From Methanoregula sp. PtaB.Bin085 (GTDB lineage: Archaea > Halobacteriota > Methanomicrobia > Methanomicrobiales > Methanospirillaceae): a DNA stretch of 64,000 bases. The DNA is taken from contig NZ_MVQB01000013.1 of the NCBI RefSeq assembly GCF_002067035.1, positions 62,001-126,000 of the forward strand, given 5' to 3'. Shown piece after piece: positions 43,957 through 54,310 of this stretch; the first letter of the stretch is position 1; the number at the start of each line of letters is the position of its first letter. The notes under the pieces are model-generated. The model was not told the origin of the DNA. It saw only the letters and a list, made by a program, of their open reading frames with translations, and searched no databases. The translations under genes were made by a program, and so were the position numbers.

Positions 43957-46551
43957 TCACTTGAAACTGTTGATCTCTTTCTTCACGCTGTCGACGATGA
44001 CGGTCACATTGCCAATGACCTTGCTGATCTGCTCGATCGCGGCGGATGATTCTTCGCTTGCAGCCGCAGCATCTGTGGATTCCTTGGCAGTGTTCTGCAT
44101 CAGACCGTTGACCTCGTTCACGCTCGCGGTGATCTCTTCGACAGAGGCAGCCTGCTCCTGCGTTGCGGATGCAACATCCCCGACATTCCGCGATATCTGT
44201 TCGATGGAATCCGCGATCCGGGTAAAGCTCGCAATCGTGTTCTGGAGGGCAGCGCTCCCTTCCCTGACGCCTGCAGTCGATGCAGATACCGCATCAACGG
44301 CACTGTTGGTCTGGGCCTGGAGTTTCTCGATCATGTCCGCGATCCGCTCTGCGGATGCACGGGACTCGACCGCGAGTGATTTCACTTCAGATGCCACGAC
44401 AGCGAATCCGCGTCCTGCGTCACCCGCGCGGGCTGCTTCGATTGCCGCGTTGAGCGCCAGCAGGTTGGTCTGGTTGGCGAGGTCCGTGATCAGGCTGACG
44501 ATCTCGGAGATCTTGTCCATCTGGCCCTTTATCTCGAGGATGATCTGGTTCACGTCATTCGATGACTTCGTGATACCCTGCATACCGGTCTCGGTCTTCT
44601 TGGCAAGTTCCATGCCCTCACGGCTGTAGTCCGAGGTGTCGTGGACGATCTTTGCTGTCGACTCTGCCCTGGTCGCCACGTCCTGGATGGTGCGGGACAG
44701 GTCTTCCATTGCCTTCTGGACCTGCATCACCGATTCCAGGGATTTCTCGACATTAACGCTGACCGCGGTCGCGTTCTTCGCTACCTGCCCGGCACCGGCC
44801 GAGACCTCTTCGACGTTGGCGTTGGCCTGTTCCGTGCCGTTCTGGATCTTGCCCATCTCGCCGTTGATGAATGCAAGTGCGTCATCGATCCGCTTCTGTG
44901 CCTGCCGTGCGGCTTCACGGATGTCCGTGAGATCCGTGAAGAACTCCATGGCCCCGATCGCGTTGCCGCTCCCGTCCAGGATCGGTACGCCGGAATACGC
45001 GATATCGTGTTTCTTCCCGGTCCTGGGGGAAGCTACCGTCTCGGAGGATGTCATCCTGCCGGAGATCATGCACTGGCCGGAGGCACACTTCTGCGTGCGG
45101 CATTCCGGCGTTTTAAAGTGGTCGTAGCACCTGGATCCGAGCATCTCGGCCGGGCTTGAGCCGGCCATGGCTGCCGAGGCTTTGTTGGCATAGAGGATGG
45201 TGAAGTCCTTGCTGATGATGAATGCCGGGACTGGTATGGCATCGAGATGGCCGACGACCGCGTTGATGGTGCTGTTGAGTCCCTGGATCATCGTTGCATA
45301 TCCGCCCTCGAACTTCCCGGCATCTCCGCGTGCAGTCAGTTTACCCTGGACGGCTGCGGTGCTGATGGAGGTAATTTCGTCGCTGAAACGCTGGATGTTA
45401 TTTACAACCCCGGTGAATGCCTCCGAGACCTCGCCGATCTCGTCACCTCCGCTCACCATCCGCTCGTTCTTGTCGATCTCCATTGCCGCACCCGAGAAGT
45501 CCCCGGCCATCACCTTCCGTCCAAGTGTGACAAGGTCCCCCATCCTTCGGGCAATGGAATTGCCAAAGCGCAGGGCAATGAACGATCCGGCGCCGATGCT
45601 GAGCACAAGGATGATAATGATCATATTCCGCAGGTTGTCGACCGGCCCGCTGAAGTCCGACGGATCAACACGGGCTACGATCAGCCAGTCGAGAGGTGCG
45701 AAATACGTATAATACGCGACCGCGTTCTTTCCCTGCCAGATATAGGTGATGCGGTCGGTGTTTTCCTTGACTTTCTCCTTGTTGGCGATGATGGTCTTGA
45801 TGAAGTCCTCGTTCCCGAGATTCTGTCCCTGCGATGTGGGGTGGATGAGGAGGTCGCCCTTGCTGTTCATGACATAGAGGTACCCGCTCGCCCCCAGTTT
45901 TGCACCGAGAATTTCCTTTTTCAGCGGTCCGTAGACATTGTCTTCAGGAACACCAACAAAGAGGATACCGATGATCTCGTTGTTGGCGTTCCTTATCGGC
46001 TCGTAGGCTACGACGTATTTCTTTCCGACAACGTCAGCAGTGCCATAGTAGGTCTGCCCTTTGGTGATGACAACATCGTACACGGCGCTTGAAATCTCGG
46101 TTCCGATTGCACGCTTGCCGTCAGCACCAATGACATTTGTTGAAACGCGGATGGCTTTGCCATCGACTTTCTGGAATACCGTAGCCTTGCTGCCCATGTC
46201 ATTCTCGATAGAATCCACGACCTGGAAATTATCATTGACTATATGGCTGCCATACGCAATCTTGCCCCCGGTAATGGAGGGTGTGCCATATGCGGTAAAA
46301 CGGTTCCGCAGCAGGTTGAGATCGCCGTCAAGTTTGGTTTTTGACAGGTCGTAGGAGTTGGAGGTCATCGCCCTGACATCGTTCACCTGCGTGTTCAGGG
46401 TCATGTCGAGCTGGTCGTTGATTGCGTTGCTGGCCGTGAAGTATGCCACGGTCCCGATGATCAGGGTGGGGACAATGACAAGGATAAGGCAGATGATCAG
46501 GATCTTTGTCCCGATCTTCATGCGATTGAATCTGTCGGTTAATTCGCTCAT
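43957..46551 (-). CDS. Methyl-accepting chemotaxis protein with Cache, HAMP and Cys-rich PAS domains
   Basis: The 864-residue receptor has a first membrane helix (about 17-39), a Cache-type outer domain (about 40-310; [24 protein letters not shown], cited in part as about 195-215), a second helix (about 312-334), HAMP, then a PAS domain (about 435-550) and the MCP signalling hairpin. The PAS has four cysteines at 475, 484, 489 and 494 within [20 protein letters not shown], which could hold a metal or respond to redox. The outer Cache domain suggests sensing of small organic ligands. Confidence 0.92.
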   Translation of the reverse strand: MSELTDRFNRMKIGTKILIICLILVIVPTLIIGTVAYFTASNAINDQLDMTLNTQVNDVRAMTSNSYDLSKTKLDGDLNLLRNRFTAYGTPSITGGKIAYGSHIVNDNFQVVDSIENDMGSKATVFQKVDGKAIRVSTNVIGADGKRAIGTEISSAVYDVVITKGQTYYGTADVVGKKYVVAYEPIRNANNEIIGILFVGVPEDNVYGPLKKEILGAKLGASGYLYVMNSKGDLLIHPTSQGQNLGNEDFIKTIIANKEKVKENTDRITYIWQGKNAVAYYTYFAPLDWLIVARVDPSDFSGPVDNLRNMIIIILVLSIGAGSFIALRFGNSIARRMGDLVTLGRKVMAGDFSGAAMEIDKNERMVSGGDEIGEVSEAFTGVVNNIQRFSDEITSISTAAVQGKLTARGDAGKFEGGYATMIQGLNSTINAVVGHLDAIPVPAFIISKDFTILYANKASAAMAGSSPAEMLGSRCYDHFKTPECRTQKCASGQCMISGRMTSSETVASPRTGKKHDIAYSGVPILDGSGNAIGAMEFFTDLTDIREAARQAQKRIDDALAFINGEMGKIQNGTEQANANVEEVSAGAGQVAKNATAVSVNVEKSLESVMQVQKAMEDLSRTIQDVATRAESTAKIVHDTSDYSREGMELAKKTETGMQGITKSSNDVNQIILEIKGQMDKISEIVSLITDLANQTNLLALNAAIEAARAGDAGRGFAVVASEVKSLAVESRASAERIADMIEKLQAQTNSAVDAVSASTAGVREGSAALQNTIASFTRIADSIEQISRNVGDVASATQEQAASVEEITASVNEVNGLMQNTAKESTDAAAASEESSAAIEQISKVIGNVTVIVDSVKKEINSFK

Positions 46552-46609
46552 TATTTTTCCTCGTTGTGGTTTTCCGAAATAGGGAGATTACCCCGCTGTG
46601 TCCAGGTTT

Positions 46610-47182
46610 TTACCCCTGTCCGATATCCGCCAGGAGATGGCGGATGTCGATCCAGATGATCAGCTCGTTCCTCTCCTGCTCTTTCTCCTTCAGTTTCTTC
46701 TTGATGATGCCGAGGATTGCTGCATCATCCTTTGCTCCGGAAGCCGAAGTGGAATCGATGTCTCCATGCTCGAACGTGGAAACGGCGAGCACATCATCAA
46801 CAAGGATGCCGGTCTTGGCTTTCGTGAGTTTCTCGTCAAGGACAATGATCCGGCTGTTCTCGATCGGCTGGCTGGATTTTTCAACGATGTTCAGGCGTTC
46901 CTTGAGATCTATGATGGTCGTGATCTCGCCCCTGAGGTCGATAATACCCTTCATATAGGACGGGGTATTGGGAAGCTGGGTGATGGAGGTATATTCCACC
47001 ACTTCCCGCACATCGAACAGATCGACTGCATAGTGCTCCTTTCCGAGGAGAAACTCGACAACCTGGAGTTTTCCGCCCGTTCGGCTTCCGGTTTTTCCGG
47101 GCACTGCCTGTTCCGCCGGTACGACCGGGGCAGGCCCGGCCGGAGTGGCTGAATCCCCTTTATCACCTGTACTTTTTGTCAT
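46610..47182 (-). CDS. cheW: CheW coupling protein
   Basis: The 190-residue protein has an N-terminal extension of about 35 residues and a complete CheW fold: VEFLLGKEHYAVDLFDVREV, TQLPNTPSYMKGIIDLRGEI, GILVDDVLAVSTFEHGDID. It is most like the copy at 43381. The two may have arisen together with their receptors, each MCP being paired with a cheW upstream or downstream. Its start lies 19 bases after the previous MCP gene on the same strand. Confidence 0.92.
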   Translation of the reverse strand: MTKSTGDKGDSATPAGPAPVVPAEQAVPGKTGSRTGGKLQVVEFLLGKEHYAVDLFDVREVVEYTSITQLPNTPSYMKGIIDLRGEITTIIDLKERLNIVEKSSQPIENSRIIVLDEKLTKAKTGILVDDVLAVSTFEHGDIDSTSASGAKDDAAILGIIKKKLKEKEQERNELIIWIDIRHLLADIGQG

Positions 47183-47200
47183 GGGTATACCCTCAGCGTC

Positions 47201-49312
47201 TCAGCATTTGAACCGCGAGACTTCCTTTGTCACCTTGTCGACGATAGTGTTGACGTTGGCCACGACCTTGGTGATCTGGTCGATGGCTGCGCTTGACTCC
47301 TCGCTTGCTGCGGCAGCATCGGTTGCCTCCCGCGTGGTGTTCTGCATGAGGCCGCCTACTTCATTGACACTGGCCGTGACCTCCTCAACCGATGCAGCCT
47401 GCTCTTCTGCGGCTGCAGCAACGTCACTCACGTTCTGGCTGATCTTGTCGATGGATGTTACGATGTTGTTGAAGCTCGTCAGTGTCTCATGGAGTGCGGC
47501 ACTCCCTTCCTTGACACCGGTATTTGCAGCCGAGACGGCGTCGACGGCACTCAGGGTCTGCTTCTGGAGGTTATCGATCATCTCCGATATCCGCTCGGCT
47601 GATGCTCGGGACTCGACCGCGAGCGACTTGACTTCAGTCGCGACAACCGCAAACCCGCGGCCGGCATCACCTGCACGGGCCGCTTCGATTGCCGCATTGA
47701 GCGCGAGCAGGTTTGTCTGGTTGGCAAGGTCAGTGATGAGATTGACGATCTCGCTGATCTTGTCCATCTGGGCCTTGATCTCGAGGATGATCTGGTTGAC
47801 ATCATTCGAGGACTTGGTGATGCCCTGCATGCCCTGCTCGGTCTTCCGGGCGAGTTCCATTCCCTCGCGGCTGTAGTTGGTCGTGTCCTGCACGATCTTT
47901 GCAACCAGCTCTGATTTGGTTGCAACGTCCTGGATGGTGCGGGAGAGGTCTTCCATGGCCTTCTGCACCTGTTCGACGCCCTGCGTCGCCTTCTCGGCAT
48001 TCACGGAAACGCCGCTTGCGTTCTTCGCCACCTGCGCTGAACCGGCCGAGACCTCTTCGACACTTGCATTCGCTTCTTCCGCGCTTGCCGCAAGGTCGCC
48101 GACCTGCTGGTTGATGATGGTGAGTGCTTTCGAGACCTGGATTCCAACGTTGTTGAGCGCTTCCTTGAACTTAACGAAGTCGCCCTGCACGTTCAGTTTC
48201 TCGTCAACCCGTGCGGTGAAGTTGCCCTGTGCATATTCGCCGGATACCCTCATGGCCTCGTTGACCGGGGCAACCACGCCATCGAGCGTCTGGTTGATCC
48301 CTACGATGACCTCCCGGTATCCTCCCTTGAACTTGTCAGCATTGCCACGTGTCGAGAGCTGGCCGGCAACTGCGGCCTTGGAGAGCATGCCGGCTTCGGA
48401 GACAAGCGCCCGGAGCGAGTTCGTTGTGGTCATGAGAGCGGGGGTAATCTCGTCCTGAATATCTTTTGCTTTTAATTCAGTTGAGAGGTCCCCGTCTGCA
48501 ATCTTTTTCATCGTGCCGATGACGTTGTTCTGGAGGTCGTCCGAGAACTGGTCCATAACTGCAGCCATCTCGCCTATCTCATCCTTGCGGGAGAGCTTCA
48601 GACGGTTGCCAAGATGCCCGTTACTCAGTTCCTTCAGGTTCTTTCCGACCTGTTCGATCGGTGCCGTGATGCTCCTTGCCATATAGAGAGCAACGCCGAT
48701 CCCGATCAGGATGCCGGCGATGGACAGGATTGCCATATAGAGCGCTGCTGCTGCTGCGGCATCGCCCGATGCCTTGTTCAGTGCAGCGGCATTATCCTGG
48801 TTGAGCTTGATGATCTCCTTGTAGGCAGCAACAGCATTCGTGCGGGAGGTGATTAATGGAGATCCTGCCGCGAGCTGTGCATCGACTGTCTTCATATCGT
48901 TGGCATCTGCGGCCTTGATTGTCTTGTCGTACTCCGTGATGAACGTGGCATAATTTGTCTCGAACGAATTCAGGGCCGCTTTGTCCTTGTCGGTGAGATC
49001 CAGGTTGCTGTAACTATCTATGTTAGCCCTGATGCTCGCTTTCAGACCGTCAATGGTCGTAGTGGCAGCAGATCGTGCGGCCGGTACGTAGATATACCGG
49101 TATATCTCTGCACGCATCTGCTGGAAATCTGCACTCACAAGACCCATTTTATCGATAGCGGCAAGGTTCGTCTCGTACATCACTTTGGAACGCGATGCCG
49201 CGTCCTGGGCGCTCATGTATCCGTACGCGGCGATCATAGCCATGATAAGCAGGACTATCACAAAACCGCCGATCAGTTTCTTCCCGATTTTCATGTCATC
49301 AATGAAACTCAT
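47201..49312 (-). CDS. Methyl-accepting chemotaxis protein with four-helix-bundle sensor
   Basis: The ATG at 49312 ([13 protein letters not shown]) is chosen because GAGG stands a few bases before it; the GTG at 49324 is upstream. The 703-residue receptor has two membrane helices (about 10-30 and 187-210) enclosing a 4HB_MCP-type outer domain of about 155 residues rich in Ala, Asp and Lys. HAMP modules and the MCP signalling hairpin follow, with the same tip sequence as the other two. It is the first gene of the leftward run and is divergent from the histidine kinase gene at 49551. Confidence 0.9.
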   Translation of the reverse strand: MSFIDDMKIGKKLIGGFVIVLLIMAMIAAYGYMSAQDAASRSKVMYETNLAAIDKMGLVSADFQQMRAEIYRYIYVPAARSAATTTIDGLKASIRANIDSYSNLDLTDKDKAALNSFETNYATFITEYDKTIKAADANDMKTVDAQLAAGSPLITSRTNAVAAYKEIIKLNQDNAAALNKASGDAAAAAALYMAILSIAGILIGIGVALYMARSITAPIEQVGKNLKELSNGHLGNRLKLSRKDEIGEMAAVMDQFSDDLQNNVIGTMKKIADGDLSTELKAKDIQDEITPALMTTTNSLRALVSEAGMLSKAAVAGQLSTRGNADKFKGGYREVIVGINQTLDGVVAPVNEAMRVSGEYAQGNFTARVDEKLNVQGDFVKFKEALNNVGIQVSKALTIINQQVGDLAASAEEANASVEEVSAGSAQVAKNASGVSVNAEKATQGVEQVQKAMEDLSRTIQDVATKSELVAKIVQDTTNYSREGMELARKTEQGMQGITKSSNDVNQIILEIKAQMDKISEIVNLITDLANQTNLLALNAAIEAARAGDAGRGFAVVATEVKSLAVESRASAERISEMIDNLQKQTLSAVDAVSAANTGVKEGSAALHETLTSFNNIVTSIDKISQNVSDVAAAAEEQAASVEEVTASVNEVGGLMQNTTREATDAAAASEESSAAIDQITKVVANVNTIVDKVTKEVSRFKC

Positions 49313-49481
49313 ACACACCCTCACATCTGTCTCTCGTACCGGGGCTCAGGGCACCGGCAATCCCCTGAACAGGTGTCACACACACCGCCCGTTCTTCCCG
49401 TTCTCTTCAGCGAGCACACCCCACATCCCATATTTCATCATCATATATGCTCATTAAAGAGTCAAGGGTAACATAGACTTA

Positions 49482-49513
49482 CGTTGGCCATCGTATATAA
49501 ATGTTCGGCCAAC
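49482..49513. promoter_or_regulatory. Inverted repeat around the TATA box in the divergent chemoreceptor/kinase promoter
   Basis: GTTGGCC (49482-49488) and GGCCAAC (49507-49513) are exact inverted copies 18 bases apart. Between them lies TATATAAAT (49493-49501), a good archaeal TATA box that also reads as TTTATATA on the other strand. The distance fits transcription starting near 49525, about 25 bases before the kinase start. ACTTACGT occurs just before the left arm (49477-49484) and again at 49560-49567. Confidence 0.65.
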
Positions 49514-49550
49514 ACTCATCAAAAGCAATGTTTATTAATGTTGAGCAATA

Positions 49551-51287
49551 ATGATGAATACTTACGTAGGAATGGATTCTCCACGAATACATTCCATCGA
49601 GTGTTCAGGACGTAGATTCATGGTGCGCGAAGAGGAAACCAAACGGATTATTGATCTGCTGGTAAAGAACCCGTCCGGTCTCACCATTGAACAGGTTTCA
49701 CGGCAGCTTTCCATCAACAGGACAACTGCGGCAAAATACCTGAACTTCCTGATCGCATCCGGGCAGATCAAGAAGCGGAATCTGGGGCCGGCCAAGATCT
49801 TCACGTTCGTGCCCCGGCTCCCCATGTCCAATTTTCTGAACCTCTGGCAGGATGGTATCGTCATACTCACATACGATCTTACCATCCAGCAGATCAATAA
49901 TGTCCTCATCTCTCTTTTGTCACTGAACCGTGACGAGATTATGGATAAACCGGTTGACAAGTCACCGTTTGGCAGGTATATTGACGAGGCCGCACTGGAT
50001 CTCCTCATGAAAGCCCGCGACGGGCAGGAGGAGTCGTATCTCACAAAGCTGGTGATAAACAACCGTGAAGAAAAGTTCCGGCTGAAGATGATCCCGCTGA
50101 CGCTCGAACAGGGCGGCAGGGGGGTTGGCCTGATCTTCGAACAGCTCCCTCACCTTCCCGAAAACGACACGGAAGCCCGGTTGCAGGAGCATGCCGGAGA
50201 TGCCGGCACGATGCCGGAGATGACCGATCTCGAGCGCAGGGCAGCCGAGCACCGGAAAGTGGAGAAGGCACTGGTCGAATCAGAAGCCAAATACCGGGCA
50301 CTGGTGGAGAATATCTCGGAAGTTATCTTCACACTGAATGACCGGGACCTGATAACGTACGTGAGCCCCTCAATCCGGAACCTTGCCGGGTATGCCCCAT
50401 CGGACCTTATGGGCAAACGGATCCAGGAGTTCATTTATGCAGAGGACGCGGTGCCATTCGAGACCGGGCTCGATCTGGCCCGCCGGGGTGTTGCAGGGCC
50501 CTTTGAGTTCAGGCTGATAACCCAGAATTCGTCCGTTATCTGGGTCCAGGTCTCCGGCAAGTCCCTTTCCGACAAGCCCGGCAGGGGCGGTTTCCATGGA
50601 GTCATTGCCGATATTCATGAACGGAAACGGGTCGAGGATGCCCTCAGGCATGCCACCCGTCAGATAATCCTCTTAAACAGCATCACCCGCCATGATATCC
50701 TGAACGGCCTGACAAAACTGCAGGGGTCCCTTGAAATTATCAGGAACGAGCCCCAGACTGACAAACTGATCCATTTCATAGACCTGCAGGAAAAGACCAT
50801 TGCGCAGATCCAGCACCAGATCAATTTCACGCGCTATTACCAGAATATCGGTGTCCGTCCTCCAAAGTGGAAGGACATCGGCGAAAGGTTCCTTGCGGCA
50901 GCAGCGACGCTCCCCCTGGGGAGCATTGCTATCACTGCCGACGTAAAAAATACCGAAGTCTTCAGCGACGATCTCATTGAACGGGTCTTTGCCAACCTGA
51001 TCGAGAACACGCTGGAGCACGGTGTCAGGGCAACGAGCATCCGGTTCTATTCCCAGATGCAGGGGAAGGACCTGGTGCTCGTGTATCAGGATGACGGGGT
51101 TGGGATCCCCCGGGAAGAGAAGGAACTGGTCTTCGAGCACACACGGCAGGGCCGTATCAGCTACGGCCTGTTCTTCTCCCGCGAGGTGCTTGCGATAACC
51201 GGTCTCTCGATACGGGAGACCGGCGAGCCTGGAAAAGGAGTGCGCTTTGAAATCCTGGTACCGGACGGGTTATTCCGGAAGATGTGA
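49551..51287 (+). CDS. Histidine kinase with N-terminal helix-turn-helix and PAS domains
   Basis: The 578-residue protein has, from about residue 24, a winged HTH (EETKRIIDLLVKNPSGLTIE, about 27-46, and QLSINRTTAAKYLNFL), a first PAS-like region (about 90-205), a second PAS with its PAC tail (about 245-365), a dimerisation helix with SITRHDILNGL holding the phospho-His, and a HATPase domain (VFANLIENTLEHG, DDGVGIP). The first ATG is at 49551, but those at 49554, 49572 and 49620 (MVREEE) are also possible. A DNA-binding domain in a kinase suggests direct control of transcription. It may serve the receptors divergent from it. Confidence 0.87.
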   Translation: MMNTYVGMDSPRIHSIECSGRRFMVREEETKRIIDLLVKNPSGLTIEQVSRQLSINRTTAAKYLNFLIASGQIKKRNLGPAKIFTFVPRLPMSNFLNLWQDGIVILTYDLTIQQINNVLISLLSLNRDEIMDKPVDKSPFGRYIDEAALDLLMKARDGQEESYLTKLVINNREEKFRLKMIPLTLEQGGRGVGLIFEQLPHLPENDTEARLQEHAGDAGTMPEMTDLERRAAEHRKVEKALVESEAKYRALVENISEVIFTLNDRDLITYVSPSIRNLAGYAPSDLMGKRIQEFIYAEDAVPFETGLDLARRGVAGPFEFRLITQNSSVIWVQVSGKSLSDKPGRGGFHGVIADIHERKRVEDALRHATRQIILLNSITRHDILNGLTKLQGSLEIIRNEPQTDKLIHFIDLQEKTIAQIQHQINFTRYYQNIGVRPPKWKDIGERFLAAAATLPLGSIAITADVKNTEVFSDDLIERVFANLIENTLEHGVRATSIRFYSQMQGKDLVLVYQDDGVGIPREEKELVFEHTRQGRISYGLFFSREVLAITGLSIRETGEPGKGVRFEILVPDGLFRKM

Positions 51288-51323
51288 GAACGTATCTGAA
51301 TATACTGAACACGGGGTGTCATT

Positions 51324-51833
51324 ATGGAGGCAGACAGCAGCTCAAATGCAAGCGGGTGCATGAAAGGGGATTCAGCAGAAGTACTGGAGTTTTCCATGGG
51401 GGCGGAGAATTACGCGCTGGACATCAATATCGTCCGCGAGATTGTCGAGATGATGCCTATCACGGTCATCCCCCGGGCACCGGTCCATATTACCGGTGTT
51501 ATCAATCTCCGCGGTGAGATCGTGAATATCGTCAACCTGAACACGTTTCTGAAAATCCCGGCCAGGCCGATAACAAAGGACCAGAAGATTATTGTCCTGA
51601 TGCCCGAAGCGGCCGGGGGAAACAATGTCGGCATGATTGTCGATAACGTGAGCAGCGTAACCGAGATCTCCGCATCACAGGTTGACTGCATGACTGACAG
51701 CATCGCGGGAAACGACACAAAATACATCAAGGGAATCATTACCCAGGACCAGGAGACGAAGGAGGGAGGGCGTAAAACTCTCGTTATCTGGCTGGACATC
51801 CATAAGATGTTTAAGGATATAGAGAGGAACTAG
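51324..51833 (+). CDS. cheW: CheW coupling protein
   Basis: The 169-residue protein starts with a short Ser/Asn-rich tail and then the CheW fold: EVLEFSMGAENYALDINIVREI, given as residues about 19-38 in part, then TVIPRAPVHITGVINLRGEI and GMIVDNVSSVTEISASQVD. It differs from the other two copies more than they do from each other. It lies between the histidine kinase and cheR genes on the plus strand, 36 bases after the first and 12 before the second. Confidence 0.93.
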   Translation: MEADSSSNASGCMKGDSAEVLEFSMGAENYALDINIVREIVEMMPITVIPRAPVHITGVINLRGEIVNIVNLNTFLKIPARPITKDQKIIVLMPEAAGGNNVGMIVDNVSSVTEISASQVDCMTDSIAGNDTKYIKGIITQDQETKEGGRKTLVIWLDIHKMFKDIERN

Positions 51834-51845
51834 GTATCATCAGGG

Positions 51846-52682
51846 ATGCCTTCCATGGATGATTCTGCCGACTTTGTCCTGTTAAAACGCCATGTTGAAC
51901 AGCTGCTGAAGATCCAGTGCTCGAATTACAAGGAAGATTATATCAAGCGGCGGTTCCTCTCCCGCATGCGTTCGACCAATACCACGAACTATTCGGATTA
52001 CCTGAAATACTTAAAAAGCCACCCTCAGGAAACAGAACCTCTGCGCAACGCCCTGACCATCAACGTCACGGAATTCTTCCGCGACAAGGAGGTCTGGGAC
52101 GAGGTGAAAAATGTCATCCTGCCCTCCCTGTTTGCGCAGAAGAAACGTATCTCCATCTGGTGTGCGGGATCATCTACCGGCGAGGAACCCTATACACTTG
52201 CCATCCTGCTCCATGATGCGCTCGTCAACCACAAGGACTGGTCAGGGATCATCACGGCAACAGACATCGATGAAGTCGTCCTTGCCAAGGCCAAAGCCGG
52301 TATATTCGAGGAGAAATCCATCCAGAAACTCCCGACCGTTCAGGTCCAGCGCCATTTCACAAAACGTCCTGACGGCCTGTATGAAGTCAAGCCGCACCTC
52401 AGGGAACTGCTCCGGTTCAGGCCCCATGATCTTATGAGCGGCGTTCCCCCGGTCCGGTACGTTGATCTCATTACCTGCCGGAACGTGACTATCTACTTTA
52501 CGGAAAAACAGAAGGATGACCTTACCCGCATGTTCCACTCAGCACTTGTTTCCGACGGGTATTATATCATGGGCAAGACAGAATACCTTGGCCGGCAGGT
52601 CGAAGACCTGTTCACTCCCAAGAATACGGCCCAGAAGATATTCATGAAGCGGGAGAAGCCCCTGCAGCCAAAAACACCTTAA
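51846..52682 (+). CDS. cheR: Chemotaxis protein methyltransferase CheR
   Basis: CheR methylates glutamates on MCPs using S-adenosylmethionine and so sets receptor sensitivity. The 278-residue protein has the N-terminal helical domain (about 10-80) with TINVTEFFRD, then the SAM motif IWCAGSSTGEEPYTLAI (about 99-115), the ITATDIDEVVLAKAKAGIFEE region and ITCRNVTIYF. The ATG at 51855 (MDDSAD) is a possible start. The gene converges with and overlaps by four bases the small membrane protein gene at 52679. No cheB was found. Confidence 0.96.
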   Translation: MPSMDDSADFVLLKRHVEQLLKIQCSNYKEDYIKRRFLSRMRSTNTTNYSDYLKYLKSHPQETEPLRNALTINVTEFFRDKEVWDEVKNVILPSLFAQKKRISIWCAGSSTGEEPYTLAILLHDALVNHKDWSGIITATDIDEVVLAKAKAGIFEEKSIQKLPTVQVQRHFTKRPDGLYEVKPHLRELLRFRPHDLMSGVPPVRYVDLITCRNVTIYFTEKQKDDLTRMFHSALVSDGYYIMGKTEYLGRQVEDLFTPKNTAQKIFMKREKPLQPKTP

Positions 52683-52954
52683 TGCTTTTCCCGATCATCC
52701 TGTTCTTGTGTATCACGTTCAAATCCTTCCGTCAGGCTCTTCTGGAGCGCATCCCGCGAGGCATGCTGCTGGACCTGCCGGTAGACGGTATAAAAATTAA
52801 GTCCGACGATGATGATAACAAGGAAAAGGCTGACCCAGAGCATGACACCCTGCGCAGACAAAAACGCTGCCCATAACAGGACGACGAAGGATATCAGGTA
52901 AAACACAATCCATGTCCTGAGGCCGGGCAATTCCATACACCGGTATTTGTCCAT
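52679..52954 (-). CDS. Small two-helix membrane protein
   Basis: The ATG at 52954 (MDKYRCMELPGL) gives 91 residues. The longer frame to 53269 overlaps the divergent gene and has no coding character. Two membrane helices (about 13-33 and 38-60; TWIVFYLISFVVLLWAAFL and GVMLWVSLFLVIIIVGLNF) are followed by a charged cytoplasmic tail rich in Gln, Asp, Glu, Arg and Lys. No family was recognised. It converges on cheR with a four-base overlap, so it is read separately from the chemotaxis genes. Confidence 0.68.
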   Translation of the reverse strand: MDKYRCMELPGLRTWIVFYLISFVVLLWAAFLSAQGVMLWVSLFLVIIIVGLNFYTVYRQVQQHASRDALQKSLTEGFERDTQEQDDREKH

Positions 52955-53083
52955 GTCATAATAAATCCCCGGTTGTATATCGCGTCCGGGAGGGGATTCA
53001 ACAAAAAACCGTTCATTCGTGCATCCCTGCCGTATTTCCGGCAGGATCCCGTGCTTTTTAATACGTAATGACCCAGTACTTTT

Positions 53084-53764
53084 GTGGAAAAAGGGGATAT
53101 TCTGACGGTTGCCGGCGGGCTTGTCCTCGTGCTTATCCTGGCACTGATAGTAAATCCCCAGACTATAACCGGTTTTACTTCTCCTGTTGCTGGCAGGACG
53201 TCTCTTCCAACGACAGAGCCGCTTCCACTGCCAACGATCCAGAAATCCATACCAACAACGACGGTGCAATCCCCAATAATTACAACAGTCTCGCCAAACA
53301 TGCCATCCCGACCTGTCAGGATTCTCTATACAAATAAGCCGTTTACGTACCCTGTCGTAAAGCTCCCCGACCGGCTTGATATATACGGGGAGTCGGACAT
53401 ACGACGTCCTGGTCAGGATACGGTTACATTTGCATACCTTGAGGAATCCCGCGGGGGGCTGAGCCAGGTTTTTACGGTTCCATACCCGGTGTGGACCATG
53501 GATATCCGGGTCATTGATAACGTTACCCCGAGTGTAGCAAATTTCCGGATGGCTTTATGTTATGCTGCAAACGGAACCGTAATCGATGGTGTGGAACTTA
53601 ATCATCCGGGAATGACATATAAAAAGATACAGACCTCAAATACTCCCCTGTACCTTATCATCAGCATGACGGATATCCAGGGGAGTCGGATCGATCTCCA
53701 GACATCCCGCGAGTACTTCGAACAATCCGAAGCACAAAAGAAAGAGATCCTGATACAACAATAA
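53084..53764 (+). CDS. Membrane-anchored exported protein
   Basis: The GTG at 53084 begins a 226-residue protein with an N-terminal membrane helix (about 9-25) that reads as an uncleaved anchor. A Pro/Thr/Ser-rich stalk (about 38-72) and an outer beta domain of about 145 residues (DTVTFAYLEESRGGLSQVF, PVWTMDIRVIDNVTPSVANF) follow. TTTTAATAC about 24 bases upstream may be its TATA box, so the mRNA would be leaderless or nearly so. The family was not recognised. Related designs occur in other surface proteins of Methanomicrobiales. Confidence 0.75.
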   Translation: MEKGDILTVAGGLVLVLILALIVNPQTITGFTSPVAGRTSLPTTEPLPLPTIQKSIPTTTVQSPIITTVSPNMPSRPVRILYTNKPFTYPVVKLPDRLDIYGESDIRRPGQDTVTFAYLEESRGGLSQVFTVPYPVWTMDIRVIDNVTPSVANFRMALCYAANGTVIDGVELNHPGMTYKKIQTSNTPLYLIISMTDIQGSRIDLQTSREYFEQSEAQKKEILIQQ

Positions 53765-53786
53765 CCGGATCTCCCTGCCTGGAGGA

Positions 53787-53975
53787 TCAGACTTTCTCTA
53801 CGGTAATCCGGATGCGATCGCCGGCTTTGAGGCAGTGCCCCTTGGGGATATCGATGTTAAACCAGAGTGCCCCCGGGTTGTCCTGCGTCGGGTCCTGCGA
53901 CATCAGGCAGTCTTTTTTATCATTGATATCTGCCACGAACTCTATCGCTGACTCGAACTCCAGAATTTTTTCCAT
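53787..53975 (-). CDS. Small protein of unknown function
   Basis: The ATG at 53975 (MEKILEFESAIEFVADINDK) gives 62 residues. It contains a Cys in DKKDCLMSQD and a C-terminal strand pattern, ALWFNIDIPKGHCLKAGDRI, that looks like a small beta barrel. The larger 111-codon frame overlaps the DUF7123 gene and is not needed. It begins 20 bases after the DUF7123 stop on the same strand, so the two are co-transcribed. Function unknown. Confidence 0.65.
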   Translation of the reverse strand: MEKILEFESAIEFVADINDKKDCLMSQDPTQDNPGALWFNIDIPKGHCLKAGDRIRITVEKV

Positions 53976-53994
53976 GATGAAAAAGAAGATGATA

Positions 53995-54246
53995 TCAGAT
54001 TGCCCGTGGAGTGACCATCCACGTTGTACTGTTCGAATAGCTCCACCGGATAATGGCAAGTTCCCTGCAGCTGTCGGCAAGGATAGCCATATTTGTCCCG
54101 ACCTCTTTGGGTGATAATCCAAGGTCCTTTGCGATGTATTTTGACTTGAAGTAGTGTTTTCCCTTGGTTATACCGGAGTTGAGGTACTGGACAATCTTGT
54201 GCTGGGTGTCGTTATAAGTCTCACGTAATCGTTTCGTTGCTGACAT
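53995..54246 (-). CDS. DUF7123-like small winged-helix protein
   Basis: The 83-residue protein matches the small HTH-type DUF7123 family described in haloarchaea: HYFKSKYIAKDLGLSPKEVG (about 31-50), then LAIIRWSYSNSTTWMVTPR. The recognition helix is likely the LSPKEVGTNM part. It probably binds DNA as a small transcription factor. A TATA box (54284-54293, read in reverse) is about 40 bases upstream, and a strong inverted repeat lies just behind it. It is followed by a 62-residue protein in the same operon. Confidence 0.72.
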   Translation of the reverse strand: MSATKRLRETYNDTQHKIVQYLNSGITKGKHYFKSKYIAKDLGLSPKEVGTNMAILADSCRELAIIRWSYSNSTTWMVTPRAI

Positions 54247-54310
54247 GGTGTGCCTCAGCGCTTAAAAACTCATATAGATCAACTGCTATATATACATAAC
54301 GGAAATTAGG

